Assembly (NCBI RefSeq): GCF_001591405.1 | Contig: NZ_BCUV01000002.1 | Span: forward strand, 62,001-126,000 | From: Janibacter terrae NBRC 107853 | Lineage (GTDB): Bacteria; Actinomycetota; Actinomycetes; Actinomycetales; Dermatophilaceae | DNA length: 64,000 bases | Direction: 5' to 3' | Program-made: the position numbers and the translations under genes | In this document: piece by piece, positions 9,092 to 16,689 of the stretch | Position numbering within the stretch: the stretch's first letter is position 1 | How the letters are laid out: the number at the start of each line of letters is the position of its first letter | Notes under the pieces: model-generated | The model's database searches: none | Told to the model about the DNA's origin: nothing | The model's input: the letters and a program-made list of their open reading frames with translations, nothing else

Positions 9092-10418
9092 GGTGAGCGG
9101 CGGCGCCGGCGACCGTGCGGGTGACCGGGTGCTCGCCCGGGAGGTGCTGCGCACGCGTCGCCGCGCCTCCCGCGCACCGAGCCCGCTGCAGGTCGTCCAG
9201 GACTGGTACGTCGGGCTCTTCATCGCCGCGACGCTGCTGACGATGCTCTTCGCGGCGACCGGGCCGGCCATCCTGCGCCCCGACTGCGACACCGCCGTGT
9301 GCCTCGGCCCGGGTGGCCACGACCTCGTGGCCGTCGGGGCCGCCGCGCTGGCAGTGCTCGCCGCCTGGGCAGGGCTGCGCGCGGTCGGACCGGTCTCCGC
9401 CGACCCCGGGCAGGCGACGTGGCTGCTGTCGACACCCGCGGACCGGGGGCTGCTGCTGCGCGGCACCGTGCTGCGGGTGCTCCTCGTCGCGGCGGTGGCG
9501 GGGGCCTCGTGGGGCGTGCTCGTCGGGTTCGCGCTCGCGGGCGGGTCCGGGTCGGCTGCGCCGCCGGTCGTCCCGGTCCTCGGGTGCGCCGCCGTCGGGC
9601 TGCTCGTGTGCCTGGTGCTCGGGCCGCTCGCCCTGCGCCGCCAGGGCGGGTCCTGGCGGCCCGGCCCGGCCTCGCGGTCCGTCCCCGACGTCGAGCTCGC
9701 GAGGGCCGGGCAGGTCGTGCAGGCGGTCACCGCGGCGACGCTGATGCTCGACGGCGTCGCCCTCGAGGTCCTGGCGGCCCGTCGTCGGCTCGCCCGGCGG
9801 GGCACCCGTCCGAGCCGCCCCGGGGCCGGCGGGGCGCTGTCCGGCGTCCTCGTCCACGAGCTGCACGCGCTCTCCCGCCGCTCGCGCCAGCTGGTCACCG
9901 CACTGCTCGGCTGCGTGGGGGCCCTGGTCGCCGGCCTCCTCCTCGGTCGGCTCGCCGGTGCCGTCCTCGCCGCGCTGGCAGTCTTCGCCGTCGCGCGCAC
10001 GGCGGCCGGTGGGCTCTCGACGTGGCTCACCACGCCCGGGTTGCGTCGCGCCCTGCCCGCGCACCCTGCCGCGGTGACCGCGGTCCTGGCGGGACCCCCC
10101 TTCGTCGCGGCGCTCGTGGGGTCCCTCGTCGCCGTGGGCGCGCTCGGCCTGCCGTGGTGGGCCCCGCCCGCGATCGCGCTCGCGGCGCTCGCCGGGGCGA
10201 TGCGGGCGTGCGACCCGCCGCCCGGGCTCGGGGTCGCCCTGTCCACCCCCGGCGGGGCGCTGCACGTCGGGCTCGTCCAGCGGCTCGTCCTCGGGACCGA
10301 CCTGGCGCTCGCGGGGACCGCGCTCGTGCTCATCGGCGACGCGACCGACGCCGGCCCGATCACGCTCGCGGTCTGCGCGGCACTCCTCGCGTGGCAGGTG
10401 CTGCGCCCTCGCGACTGA
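9084..10418 (+). CDS. multi-spanning membrane protein, DUF6297-like ABC permease partner
   Basis: A 444-residue hydrophobic protein with about ten predicted membrane segments, for example LFIAATLLTMLFAATGPAI near the start and several Ala/Leu/Val/Gly-rich spans up to the C-terminus. It overlaps the ATPase gene by 8 bases. The family resembles actinobacterial proteins grouped as DUF6297, which occur beside ABC ATPases, so it is taken as the membrane component of an exporter. The family assignment rests on general resemblance and gene context only. Confidence 0.6.
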   Translation: MSEVSGGAGDRAGDRVLAREVLRTRRRASRAPSPLQVVQDWYVGLFIAATLLTMLFAATGPAILRPDCDTAVCLGPGGHDLVAVGAAALAVLAAWAGLRAVGPVSADPGQATWLLSTPADRGLLLRGTVLRVLLVAAVAGASWGVLVGFALAGGSGSAAPPVVPVLGCAAVGLLVCLVLGPLALRRQGGSWRPGPASRSVPDVELARAGQVVQAVTAATLMLDGVALEVLAARRRLARRGTRPSRPGAGGALSGVLVHELHALSRRSRQLVTALLGCVGALVAGLLLGRLAGAVLAALAVFAVARTAAGGLSTWLTTPGLRRALPAHPAAVTAVLAGPPFVAALVGSLVAVGALGLPWWAPPAIALAALAGAMRACDPPPGLGVALSTPGGALHVGLVQRLVLGTDLALAGTALVLIGDATDAGPITLAVCAALLAWQVLRPRD

Positions 10419-10449
10419 CGTGGATTCGGGGCGGGGCAGGGGGCGCGGA

Positions 10450-10455
10450 TATCGT
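10450..10455 (+). promoter_or_regulatory. possible -10 box of lysS
   Basis: TATCGT ending 8 nt before the GTG at 10464; spacing is slightly longer than for the other leaderless-type boxes in the window. Confidence 0.35.
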
Positions 10456-10463
10456 GGTCTCCC

Positions 10464-11969
10464 GTGAGTGACGCCCCCATCGAGACCCCTGCCGACGACG
10501 AGCTGCCGGAGCAGATGCGCATCCGGCGCGACAAGCGCGACCGGCTCCTCGCCGACGGCCGGCAGGCGTACCCGGTGGGCATCGGCCGGACCCACTCCCT
10601 CGCCGAGGTCACCGAGGGCTGGGCGTACCTTGAGACCGGCGAGGAGACCCAGGACGTCGTGACCGTCGCCGGCCGGGTGATGTTCGTGCGCAACACCGGC
10701 AAGCTCGCCTTCGCCGCGCTCCAGGAGGGCGTCGGCACGCGTCTGCAGGTCATGCTCTCCCTGGCCGAGGTCGGCGAGGACGCGCTCTCGGCGTGGAAGG
10801 CCGACGTCGACCTCGGCGACCACGTCGCCGTCACCGGCCGGGTCATCCGCTCCCGTCGCGGCGAGCTGTCGGTCATGGCGACGTCATGGGTCATGGCCTC
10901 CAAGGCACTGCGGCCGCTGCCGGTCCTGCACAAGGAGCTGTCCGAGGAGTCGCGGGTGCGTCAGCGCTACGCCGACCTCGTCGTGCGCCAGGAGGCCCGT
11001 GACATGGTGCGGCTGCGCGCGGGCATCGTGCGCGCCATCCGCGAGACCCTGCACGCGCGCTCGTTCATCGAGATCGAGACGCCGGTGCTGCAGACCGTGC
11101 ACGGCGGCGCCGCGGCCCGTCCTTTCAACACGCACATGAATGCCTTCGGTCAGGACATGTCCTTGCGGATCGCGCTCGAGCTGCCGCTCAAGAAGGCGGT
11201 CGTCGGTGGCATCGACCGCGTGTACGAAATGGGTCGCCTCTTCCGCAACGAAGGCGTCGACTCGACGCATTCTCCGGAATTCACCTCGCTCGAGGCCTAT
11301 GAGGCCTGGGGGGACCAGTTCACGATGGCCGAGCTGATCAAGGACCTGCATTTGGCCGCCGCCGATGTGGCCGGGACGCGCGTGGTGCAGACGCCTCGTG
11401 GAGAGGTCGACCTCGACGGCGAGTGGCGCTGGCTGCCCTTCTACGAGGCCCTGAGCGAGGCCGTGGGCGAGAGCATCGACGTCAGGACTCCCGCGGAGCG
11501 GCTGCGCGAGATCGCGGCGGCGAAGGGGGTCGACCTCGACCCGTCGTGGGAGGACGCCGGCAAGATCGCCATGGAGCTGGTCGCCGAGCTCGTCGAGCCG
11601 ACGTGCGTGCAGCCGACCTTCATCTGCGACTACCCCGCGATCGCCCAGCCTCTGGCGCGCCCGCACCGCGACGAGCCCGGTCTCATCGAGGCCTGGGACC
11701 TCTTCATCGGCGGCGTCGAGCGGGGTACGGCCTTCTCCGAGCTCATCGACCCGGTGATCCAGCGCCGCGTCCTCGAGGACCAGTCGCGGCGGGCCGCGGC
11801 CGGCGACGAGGAGGCCATGCAGCTCGACGAGGACTTCCTGCGCGCCCTGGAGTTCGGCGCCCCGCCGATGGGCGGTCTTGGTCTGGGGATCGACCGGCTC
11901 ATCATGCTCTTCACGGGTGCCGGGATCCGGGAGACCATTCTCTTCCCGCACACCAAGCCCGAGGCCTGA
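10464..11969 (+). CDS. lysS: lysine--tRNA ligase, class II
   Basis: Charges tRNA-Lys with lysine. The 501-residue protein has an N-terminal OB-fold anticodon-binding domain (about 60-170) and a class II catalytic core: motif 1 in the FIEIETPVLQ region, motif 2 in YEMGRLFRNEG, and motif 3 as GLGLGIDRLIMLF near the C-terminus. Length is normal. It is followed after 2 bases by a small membrane protein gene and then lsr2, the conserved actinobacterial order. Confidence 0.95.
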   Translation: MSDAPIETPADDELPEQMRIRRDKRDRLLADGRQAYPVGIGRTHSLAEVTEGWAYLETGEETQDVVTVAGRVMFVRNTGKLAFAALQEGVGTRLQVMLSLAEVGEDALSAWKADVDLGDHVAVTGRVIRSRRGELSVMATSWVMASKALRPLPVLHKELSEESRVRQRYADLVVRQEARDMVRLRAGIVRAIRETLHARSFIEIETPVLQTVHGGAAARPFNTHMNAFGQDMSLRIALELPLKKAVVGGIDRVYEMGRLFRNEGVDSTHSPEFTSLEAYEAWGDQFTMAELIKDLHLAAADVAGTRVVQTPRGEVDLDGEWRWLPFYEALSEAVGESIDVRTPAERLREIAAAKGVDLDPSWEDAGKIAMELVAELVEPTCVQPTFICDYPAIAQPLARPHRDEPGLIEAWDLFIGGVERGTAFSELIDPVIQRRVLEDQSRRAAAGDEEAMQLDEDFLRALEFGAPPMGGLGLGIDRLIMLFTGAGIRETILFPHTKPEA

Positions 11970-11971
11970 TC

Positions 11972-12178
11972 ATGGAATTCATCAACGAGTACTGGCCCTA
12001 TGCCGCGGCCCTGCTGCCGACCGTCGGGGTCGCATTCCTCTTTTACTGGATCATCCGATACATGCTCGAGGCCGATCGCAGCGAGCGCAAGGCCTTGGCG
12101 AAGTGGAATGCGGAGCAGCGCAAGGATGCGCACGAGAAGAAGGACATTTCCGGGGATTCTCCGCAGGGCGGCGAATAG
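11972..12178 (+). CDS. small single-pass membrane protein
   Basis: A 68-residue protein with one membrane helix near residues 9-30 (YAAALLPTVGVAFLFYWIIRYML) and a charged cytoplasmic tail rich in Lys, Glu and Asp. ATG at 11972 lies 2 bases after the lysS stop, so it is co-transcribed with lysS. No family recognised with confidence; small proteins of this kind are often seen between lysS and lsr2 in actinobacteria. Base composition around it is noticeably less GC-rich than in neighbouring genes. Confidence 0.6.
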   Translation: MEFINEYWPYAAALLPTVGVAFLFYWIIRYMLEADRSERKALAKWNAEQRKDAHEKKDISGDSPQGGE

Positions 12179-12181
12179 CCT

Positions 12182-12216
12182 AAGGTGGTGAATGACAGAC
12201 ATTCATTCACCACCTT
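12182..12216 (+). promoter_or_regulatory. 13-bp perfect inverted repeat before lsr2
   Basis: AAGGTGGTGAATG at 12182-12194 and its exact reverse complement at 12204-12216, separated by 9 nt. The right arm ends 13 bases before the lsr2 ATG. There is no T-run after it, so it fits an operator or a structured leader better than a terminator. The arms are AT-richer than the surroundings, which would suit binding by Lsr2 itself, but autoregulation is only a guess. Confidence 0.6.
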
Positions 12217-12229
12217 TACGGAGACTTCC

Positions 12230-12559
12230 ATGGCTCAGCGTGTCCAGATCCTGCTGGAGGACGATCTCGACGGTGGCGAGGCCACCGAGACGGTCACCTT
12301 CGCCCTCGACGGCGTGACCTACGAGATCGACCTCAGCGACAAGAATGCCGCCACGTTGCGTGACGCCCTCGCGGGCTACATCGGCGCCGGCCGTCGCGTC
12401 TCGGGTCGCCGCAGCAGCGGCGCCCCCTCCGGCTCGCGCAGCAACAGCGGCGAGCTCACCAAGATCCGCGAGTGGGCCCGCGCCAACGGCCACGACGTGT
12501 CCGACCGCGGCCGGATCAGCCAGAAGGTCCGCGACGCCTACGCCAAGGCCAACGGCTGA
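12230..12559 (+). CDS. lsr2: Lsr2 nucleoid-associated protein
   Basis: A 109-residue xenogeneic silencer that bridges AT-rich DNA. Residues 1-50 form the beta-rich oligomerisation domain (QRVQILLEDDLDGGEA opening, DGVTYEIDLS). Residues 74-109 form the DNA-binding domain, with the minor-groove RGR triad at 93-95 inside SDRGRISQKV. The Ser/Arg/Gly-rich linker is typical. ATG at 12230 follows the inverted repeat and a GGAG-like site. In most actinobacteria clpC follows directly; here it lies 41 kb away. Confidence 0.95.
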   Translation: MAQRVQILLEDDLDGGEATETVTFALDGVTYEIDLSDKNAATLRDALAGYIGAGRRVSGRRSSGAPSGSRSNSGELTKIREWARANGHDVSDRGRISQKVRDAYAKANG

Positions 12560-13191
12560 GCGGGTCACCCACGGTCGTCGAGCTGCGCGAGGGCCTCGCG
12601 CAGCTCGACCGACACCTCGCCTTCCTCACGGTCCGGGTCGCCGACGTCGGTGACCCGGACCTCGGCGTCCCCCTCGCCGAGGCGCTCCAGATCGCCCCGG
12701 CGTGGATCGAGCGCTACGAGCGGCTGACGATCGCGCAGTCCGGGGTCGCGCCGCCCGGCATGCCGGCAGCCTTCGTCCTGCAGTACCTGCTCGACCCGCT
12801 CGCGACGGTCGTCGCGACGGCGGCGATGCGCACCCCCTTCGCGCTGTCGGCGGAGACCCGGCTGTGGTCCCTCGACCTGGACCCGGTGTACGCCTACCCG
12901 GTGGCGGTGCAGGTGCGTGCCGGCGGTCACCGGCGCATCGCCGACGACCTGGAGCGCCACGAGGCCGCGTGGCAGTCCTACCGCGCCGCCGCGACCGGGC
13001 TCGCGACCGGCCTGCCGACCCCGACGAAGATGAGCAGCCGCCAGCGCCTCGGCATGGTCGAGGACATGTGGGAGCAGGCGCTCGCCCGCACCATCGGCCG
13101 CACCCCACCGCGCCGGCTCTCGTGCTGCCTGATGTACGCCCTCCCGGGCTGCCTGCCGTGCGCCGGCTGCCCGCGGACCGCCGGGGCCTGA
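12556..13191 (+). CDS. FhuF-type C-terminal [2Fe-2S] protein
   Basis: The C-terminus reads CC-x10-C-x2-C, the iron-sulfur pattern of FhuF-like ferric-siderophore reductases, so reduction of an iron chelate in the cytosol is likely. No ATG, GTG or TTG is available in frame between the lsr2 stop and base 12757, although conserved-looking protein begins right after lsr2. The most economical start is CTG at 12556, which overlaps the lsr2 stop as CTGA in the manner of a coupled ATGA. The alternative GTG at 12472 would add about 28 residues that are merely the other frame of lsr2. Start confidence is low; the coding assignment is firmer. Confidence 0.6.
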   Translation: MSGSPTVVELREGLAQLDRHLAFLTVRVADVGDPDLGVPLAEALQIAPAWIERYERLTIAQSGVAPPGMPAAFVLQYLLDPLATVVATAAMRTPFALSAETRLWSLDLDPVYAYPVAVQVRAGGHRRIADDLERHEAAWQSYRAAATGLATGLPTPTKMSSRQRLGMVEDMWEQALARTIGRTPPRRLSCCLMYALPGCLPCAGCPRTAGA

Positions 13192-13206
13192 CCCGCTGCC
13201 CCCCCC

Positions 13207-13273
13207 GCATTGCCCTAGGGCAATGCGACCTCTTCCGACCGTTCGTCTGCATTGCCCTAGGGCAATGCAGACG
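13207..13273. repeat. pair of perfect 20-bp palindromes (30 bp for the second)
   Basis: The palindrome with half-site GCATTGCCCT occurs at 13207-13226 and again at 13249-13268. The second is embedded in a perfect 30-bp palindrome at 13244-13273. Centres are 42 bp apart, four helical turns. They lie after the FhuF-type gene and about 120-185 bp before the next operon. A third, nearly perfect copy lies at 16651-16670. See findings for possible roles. Confidence 0.8.
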
Positions 13274-13391
13274 AGTGGCCGACGGGCGGGAAGGGGGAGG
13301 GGAGACCGCATGGGATACGGTTCGTTGGTCAGCGGGCACGATCAGCGATGATCTCGCTCCGATTGTCTTGATCTTGTATCGAGGAGGAGCC

Positions 13392-14255
13392 GTGCGCATC
13401 GCCGTCGTCGGGTGCGGAGACGTCGGGACGACCTATGCCCGCGCTCTGGTCGACGGGGGCGCCCACGAGCTCGTGCTGTGCGACCCGGCGCCGGGAGCGG
13501 CCCTCGCGAAGTGGGCCCGCGAGCACGACGTCCCGCTCCACGAGTCCCTCGGGCCGTGGCTCGCGCAGGTCCAGCGCGCCTGGGTCTGCGTCGCCGGCGA
13601 GCTCGCCCACGACGTCGTCCGCGGACTCGTCGACCACCTGCCCGTCGGGGCCGTCGTCGTCGACCTCACGACCGCCTCCCCGGCCGACAAGCGCCGCTCC
13701 GCCGACGCGGCGGCGGGCCGGACCGGCTACGTCGATGCCGTCATCATGGGAGCCGTCGGCCTGACCGGCGCCGCGACCCCGCTCCTCGTCGCCGGCCCAC
13801 CCGCCGGCCTCGAGGGGCTCGAGGACCTCGGCGCGCCCGTGCGGCACCTCCCCGCCGCGGGGCCTGGGGACGCGGCGGCGCTCAAGCTGCTGCGCAGCGT
13901 CCTCACCAAGGGGCTCGAGGCCCTCGGTGTCGAGTGCCTCCTCGCGGCCGAGGAGCTCGGGGTCCGCCACGAGCTCGCCTCCGTCTTGGCCGACATCGAC
14001 GAGGGTGGTCTGACCCCCTTCGTCGAGGCGGTCGTGCGCTCCCACCCGCAGCACGCCGCACGACGTCGCCACGAGGTCGCCCGCGCGGCCCACCAGCTCG
14101 CCGACAGCGGTCGTCCGTCACCGCTGCTCCGGGAGGTGGAGGCGCGCTTCGCCGGCACGGCGGAGGCCGCCGCCGGCGACCCACCCACGACCACGAGCCT
14201 CGACGACGCACTCGCCTGGCTCGCGACGACCACCCGCACGACCGACAGGAGCTGA
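13392..14255 (+). CDS. NAD(P)-binding 6-phosphogluconate/beta-hydroxyacid dehydrogenase-like protein with DUF1932 C-terminus
   Basis: A 287-residue protein. It opens with the Rossmann motif AVVGCGDVGTTYAR, has the substrate-loop-like VVDLTTASPADKR near residue 100 and a helical C-terminal domain containing ALKLLRSVLTKGLEAL, as in DUF1932 proteins. GTG at 13392 is preceded by GGAGGAG. First gene of a four-gene run (this gene, SDR, DHDPS-like aldolase, GntR) with spacings of 1, 25 and 4 bases. Likely oxidises or reduces a small hydroxyacid; substrate unknown. Confidence 0.65.
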   Translation: MRIAVVGCGDVGTTYARALVDGGAHELVLCDPAPGAALAKWAREHDVPLHESLGPWLAQVQRAWVCVAGELAHDVVRGLVDHLPVGAVVVDLTTASPADKRRSADAAAGRTGYVDAVIMGAVGLTGAATPLLVAGPPAGLEGLEDLGAPVRHLPAAGPGDAAALKLLRSVLTKGLEALGVECLLAAEELGVRHELASVLADIDEGGLTPFVEAVVRSHPQHAARRRHEVARAAHQLADSGRPSPLLREVEARFAGTAEAAAGDPPTTTSLDDALAWLATTTRTTDRS

Positions 14256-14256
14256 C

Positions 14257-15042
14257 ATGGATCTCGGGATCACCGGCAGGACCGCACTCGTCCTCGGCGG
14301 AGGTGGTGGGCTCGGCGGGGCCATCGCCCGCGAGCTCGCCGCGGAGGGCGCGACCGTCGTCGTCGCGGGCCGCAGCCGCGAGCGCCTCGACGCGACCGTC
14401 GCCGACATCACCGCCGCCGGCGGCCGGGCTCATGCGCTCGTCTGGGACCTCGGCGAGCTCGACGTCGTCGACGCCCGCATCGGCTGGATCGAGGAGACCG
14501 TCGGCGGTGTCGACATCCTCGTGGGCAACACCGGCGGGCCGCCGCCGGGGGCCGTCACCGCCGCCGACGCGTCGGTGTGGGAGACCCAGTTCCGCTCGAT
14601 GGTCCTCTCCGTCATCACCATCACCAACCGCGTGCTGCCCGGCATGCGCGAGCGCGGCTGGGGGCGGGTCATCACCTCGACGAGCTCGGGTGTCGTCGCG
14701 CCCATCCCCGGGCTCGGGCTGTCCAACGCCCTGCGCAGCACGCTGCTCGGCTGGTCCAAGACCCTCGCCGGCGAGGTCGCCGCCGACGGCATCACGGCCA
14801 ATGTCGTCGTGCCGGGTCGGATCGCGACCGACCGCGTGGCCTTCCTCGACGCGGCCAAGGCCGAGCGCGAGGGCCGCACTGCCGAGGAGGTCACGGCCGC
14901 GAGCCTCGCGACGATCCCCGCCGGCCGCTACGGCGATCCCCGCGAGTACGCCCAGACCGTCGCCTTCCTCGCCGGCGTGCCCGCCGGCTACATCACCGGG
15001 TCGGTCGTGCGCGTCGACGGCGGCTACGTCCCGGCGATCTGA
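14257..15042 (+). CDS. short-chain dehydrogenase with altered catalytic motif
   Basis: A 261-residue SDR fold protein with the cofactor motif GGGGGLGGAIARE near residue 14 and the C-terminal SVVRVDGGYVPAI block. The usual Tyr-x3-Lys pair is replaced: alignment on the SKTLA helix puts Ser where Tyr is expected and Arg where Lys is expected (LSNALRST). The same replacement is seen in the SDR at 36629. Such divergent SDRs are often annotated as 3-oxoacyl reductase-like. Whether it keeps oxidoreductase activity is open. It starts one base after the preceding stop. Confidence 0.7.
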   Translation: MDLGITGRTALVLGGGGGLGGAIARELAAEGATVVVAGRSRERLDATVADITAAGGRAHALVWDLGELDVVDARIGWIEETVGGVDILVGNTGGPPPGAVTAADASVWETQFRSMVLSVITITNRVLPGMRERGWGRVITSTSSGVVAPIPGLGLSNALRSTLLGWSKTLAGEVAADGITANVVVPGRIATDRVAFLDAAKAEREGRTAEEVTAASLATIPAGRYGDPREYAQTVAFLAGVPAGYITGSVVRVDGGYVPAI

Positions 15043-15067
15043 ACCACCCACCACACCAGGAGCCACG

Positions 15068-15994
15068 ATGACCCTCTCCCGCACCACGGCCGGCGTCTAC
15101 GCGATCGCGCCGACCCCCTTCGCCCCCGACGGCAGCGTCGACCACGCCTCCCTCGACCGGCTCGTCGACTTCTACGGCGAGGTCGGCGTCGACGGGCTCA
15201 CCGTCCTCGGCCAGCTCGGCGAGGCGCCCAAGCTCGACCAGGACGAGGCCGTCGAGATCGCGCGCCGGGTCATCGAGCGGGCCGACGTGCCGGTCGTCGT
15301 CGGGGTCTCCGCACCCGGCTTCGCCGCGATGCGCTCGCTCACCGCCGCGGTCATGGACGCCGGTGCCGCCGGCGTGATGATCGCCCCGCCCAACACCCTG
15401 CGGACCGACGACCAGGTCGTCGGGTACTACGCCGGCGCGGCGGACGCGATCGGGGAGGGGACCCCCTTCGTCATCCAGGACTACCCGCTCACCTTCAGCG
15501 TGCAGATGTCGCCGGGCACCATCGCGCGCATCGCCCGCGACAACCCGGGTGCCGTGATGCTCAAGCACGAGGACTGGCCGGGGCTGGAGAAGATCACCGC
15601 CCTGCGTGACCTCGAGGCGAAGGGGGAGATGCCGCGCCTGTCCGTCCTGACGGGCAACGGCGGGCTCTTCCTCGACTACGAGATGGAGCGCGGCGCGGAC
15701 GGCGCGATGACCGGCTACTGCTTCCCCGACCTGCTCGTCGACGTCGTGCGGATGTCGCGGGCGGGGGAGCGGGAGGCGGCGCACGACCTCTTCGACGCGC
15801 ACCTGCCGCTGATGCGCTACGAGCAGCAGCCGGGCGTCGGTCTCGCGGTGCGCAAGTACGTCCTGCAGCGCCGCGGGGTCCTCGCCTCCGACGCGCAGCG
15901 CTCGCCCTCGCGCGGCCTGACGCCGACCGCCCGCGCCGAGGTCGACCACCTGCTGCGGCGGCTCGCGCGGCACGACGCGCGCGCGGCCTTCTGA
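15068..15994 (+). CDS. dihydrodipicolinate synthase/N-acetylneuraminate lyase family aldolase
   Basis: A 308-residue TIM-barrel protein of the DapA/NanA superfamily. Tyr139 (in IQDYP) and Lys166 (in VMLKHED) fit the catalytic Tyr and the Schiff-base Lys. The family cleaves or makes 2-oxo acids through a pyruvate Schiff base. The gene is not the housekeeping dapA by context: it sits with a DUF1932 dehydrogenase, an SDR and a GntR regulator, which suggests catabolism of a sugar-acid or hydroxy-oxo-acid. Start ATG 15068 follows CAGGAG. Confidence 0.75.
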   Translation: MTLSRTTAGVYAIAPTPFAPDGSVDHASLDRLVDFYGEVGVDGLTVLGQLGEAPKLDQDEAVEIARRVIERADVPVVVGVSAPGFAAMRSLTAAVMDAGAAGVMIAPPNTLRTDDQVVGYYAGAADAIGEGTPFVIQDYPLTFSVQMSPGTIARIARDNPGAVMLKHEDWPGLEKITALRDLEAKGEMPRLSVLTGNGGLFLDYEMERGADGAMTGYCFPDLLVDVVRMSRAGEREAAHDLFDAHLPLMRYEQQPGVGLAVRKYVLQRRGVLASDAQRSPSRGLTPTARAEVDHLLRRLARHDARAAF

Positions 15995-15998
15995 GCCG

Positions 15999-16646
15999 GT
16001 GGCCCGCGCCGACGGCGTCTACGAGAGCCTGCGCAGCCGGATCCTCTCCGGCGAGCACGCGCCGGGCAGCCGCCTGCCCGAGGAGGCCCTGAGCGAGGCG
16101 CTCGGGGTGAGCCGCACCCCCGTGCGCTCGGCACTGCACCGCCTCGCCGACGAGGGGCTGGTGACCCTCGAGCCACGACGGGGCGCCTTCGTCGCGGAGT
16201 TCACCCGGGCGGACGTCGACGAGGTCTTCGAGCTGCGGGGGCTGCTCGAGCGCCGCGCGGCCGCCCGGGCGGCGGTGCACCGCAGCGCCGACCACGTCGC
16301 GCGGCTGTCCGAGCTCGTCGAGGAGATGAGCGCCCTTGCGGCACAGCATGGCCCGAGTCGGCGCGACGACCTGCACCACAACAACCGGGACTTCCACGAG
16401 CTCGTCCTCGCGGCCGCCGAGTCGCCGCGCCAGTTCAGGATCACGACGGCCCTCGCGCGCACCTCGCTCACCCCGGGCAGCTTCTTCGACTACGAAGACG
16501 AGGACATCGACCGCAGCGTGCAGTTCCACCGGATGATCTCCCGCGCCGTCGCCGACGGGCAGGCCGAGCTGGCCGGCGACCTCATGGCCGCGCACATCGG
16601 CATGGCCCACCGGTCCTTCGTCGAGCGCCGCTTCGCGGCCCCTTGA
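15999..16646 (+). CDS. GntR-family regulator, FCD subfamily
   Basis: 215 residues: an N-terminal winged helix (YESLRSRILSGEHAPGSRLPEEAL, then LGVSRTPVRSALHRL) and a helical FCD effector domain from about residue 75, with His and Asp residues (NRDFHELVL) of the metal/ligand pocket. It ends the four-gene cluster, 4 bases after the aldolase, and probably regulates it in response to its substrate. The palindrome copies before the cluster and just after this gene are candidate operators but might also be unrelated repeats. Confidence 0.8.
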   Translation: MARADGVYESLRSRILSGEHAPGSRLPEEALSEALGVSRTPVRSALHRLADEGLVTLEPRRGAFVAEFTRADVDEVFELRGLLERRAAARAAVHRSADHVARLSELVEEMSALAAQHGPSRRDDLHHNNRDFHELVLAAAESPRQFRITTALARTSLTPGSFFDYEDEDIDRSVQFHRMISRAVADGQAELAGDLMAAHIGMAHRSFVERRFAAP

Positions 16647-16650
16647 GACT

Positions 16651-16670
16651 GCATTGCCCTAGGGGAATGC
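16651..16670. repeat. third copy of the GCATTGCCCT palindrome (one arm mismatch)
   Basis: Differs from the perfect 20-mer at 13207 by one base in the right arm (GGGGAATGC instead of GGGCAATGC). It lies 4 bases after the GntR stop, between convergent genes, so a terminator-like role is also possible. Confidence 0.7.
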
Positions 16671-16689
16671 AGGTTCGGGGGACGGGGCG

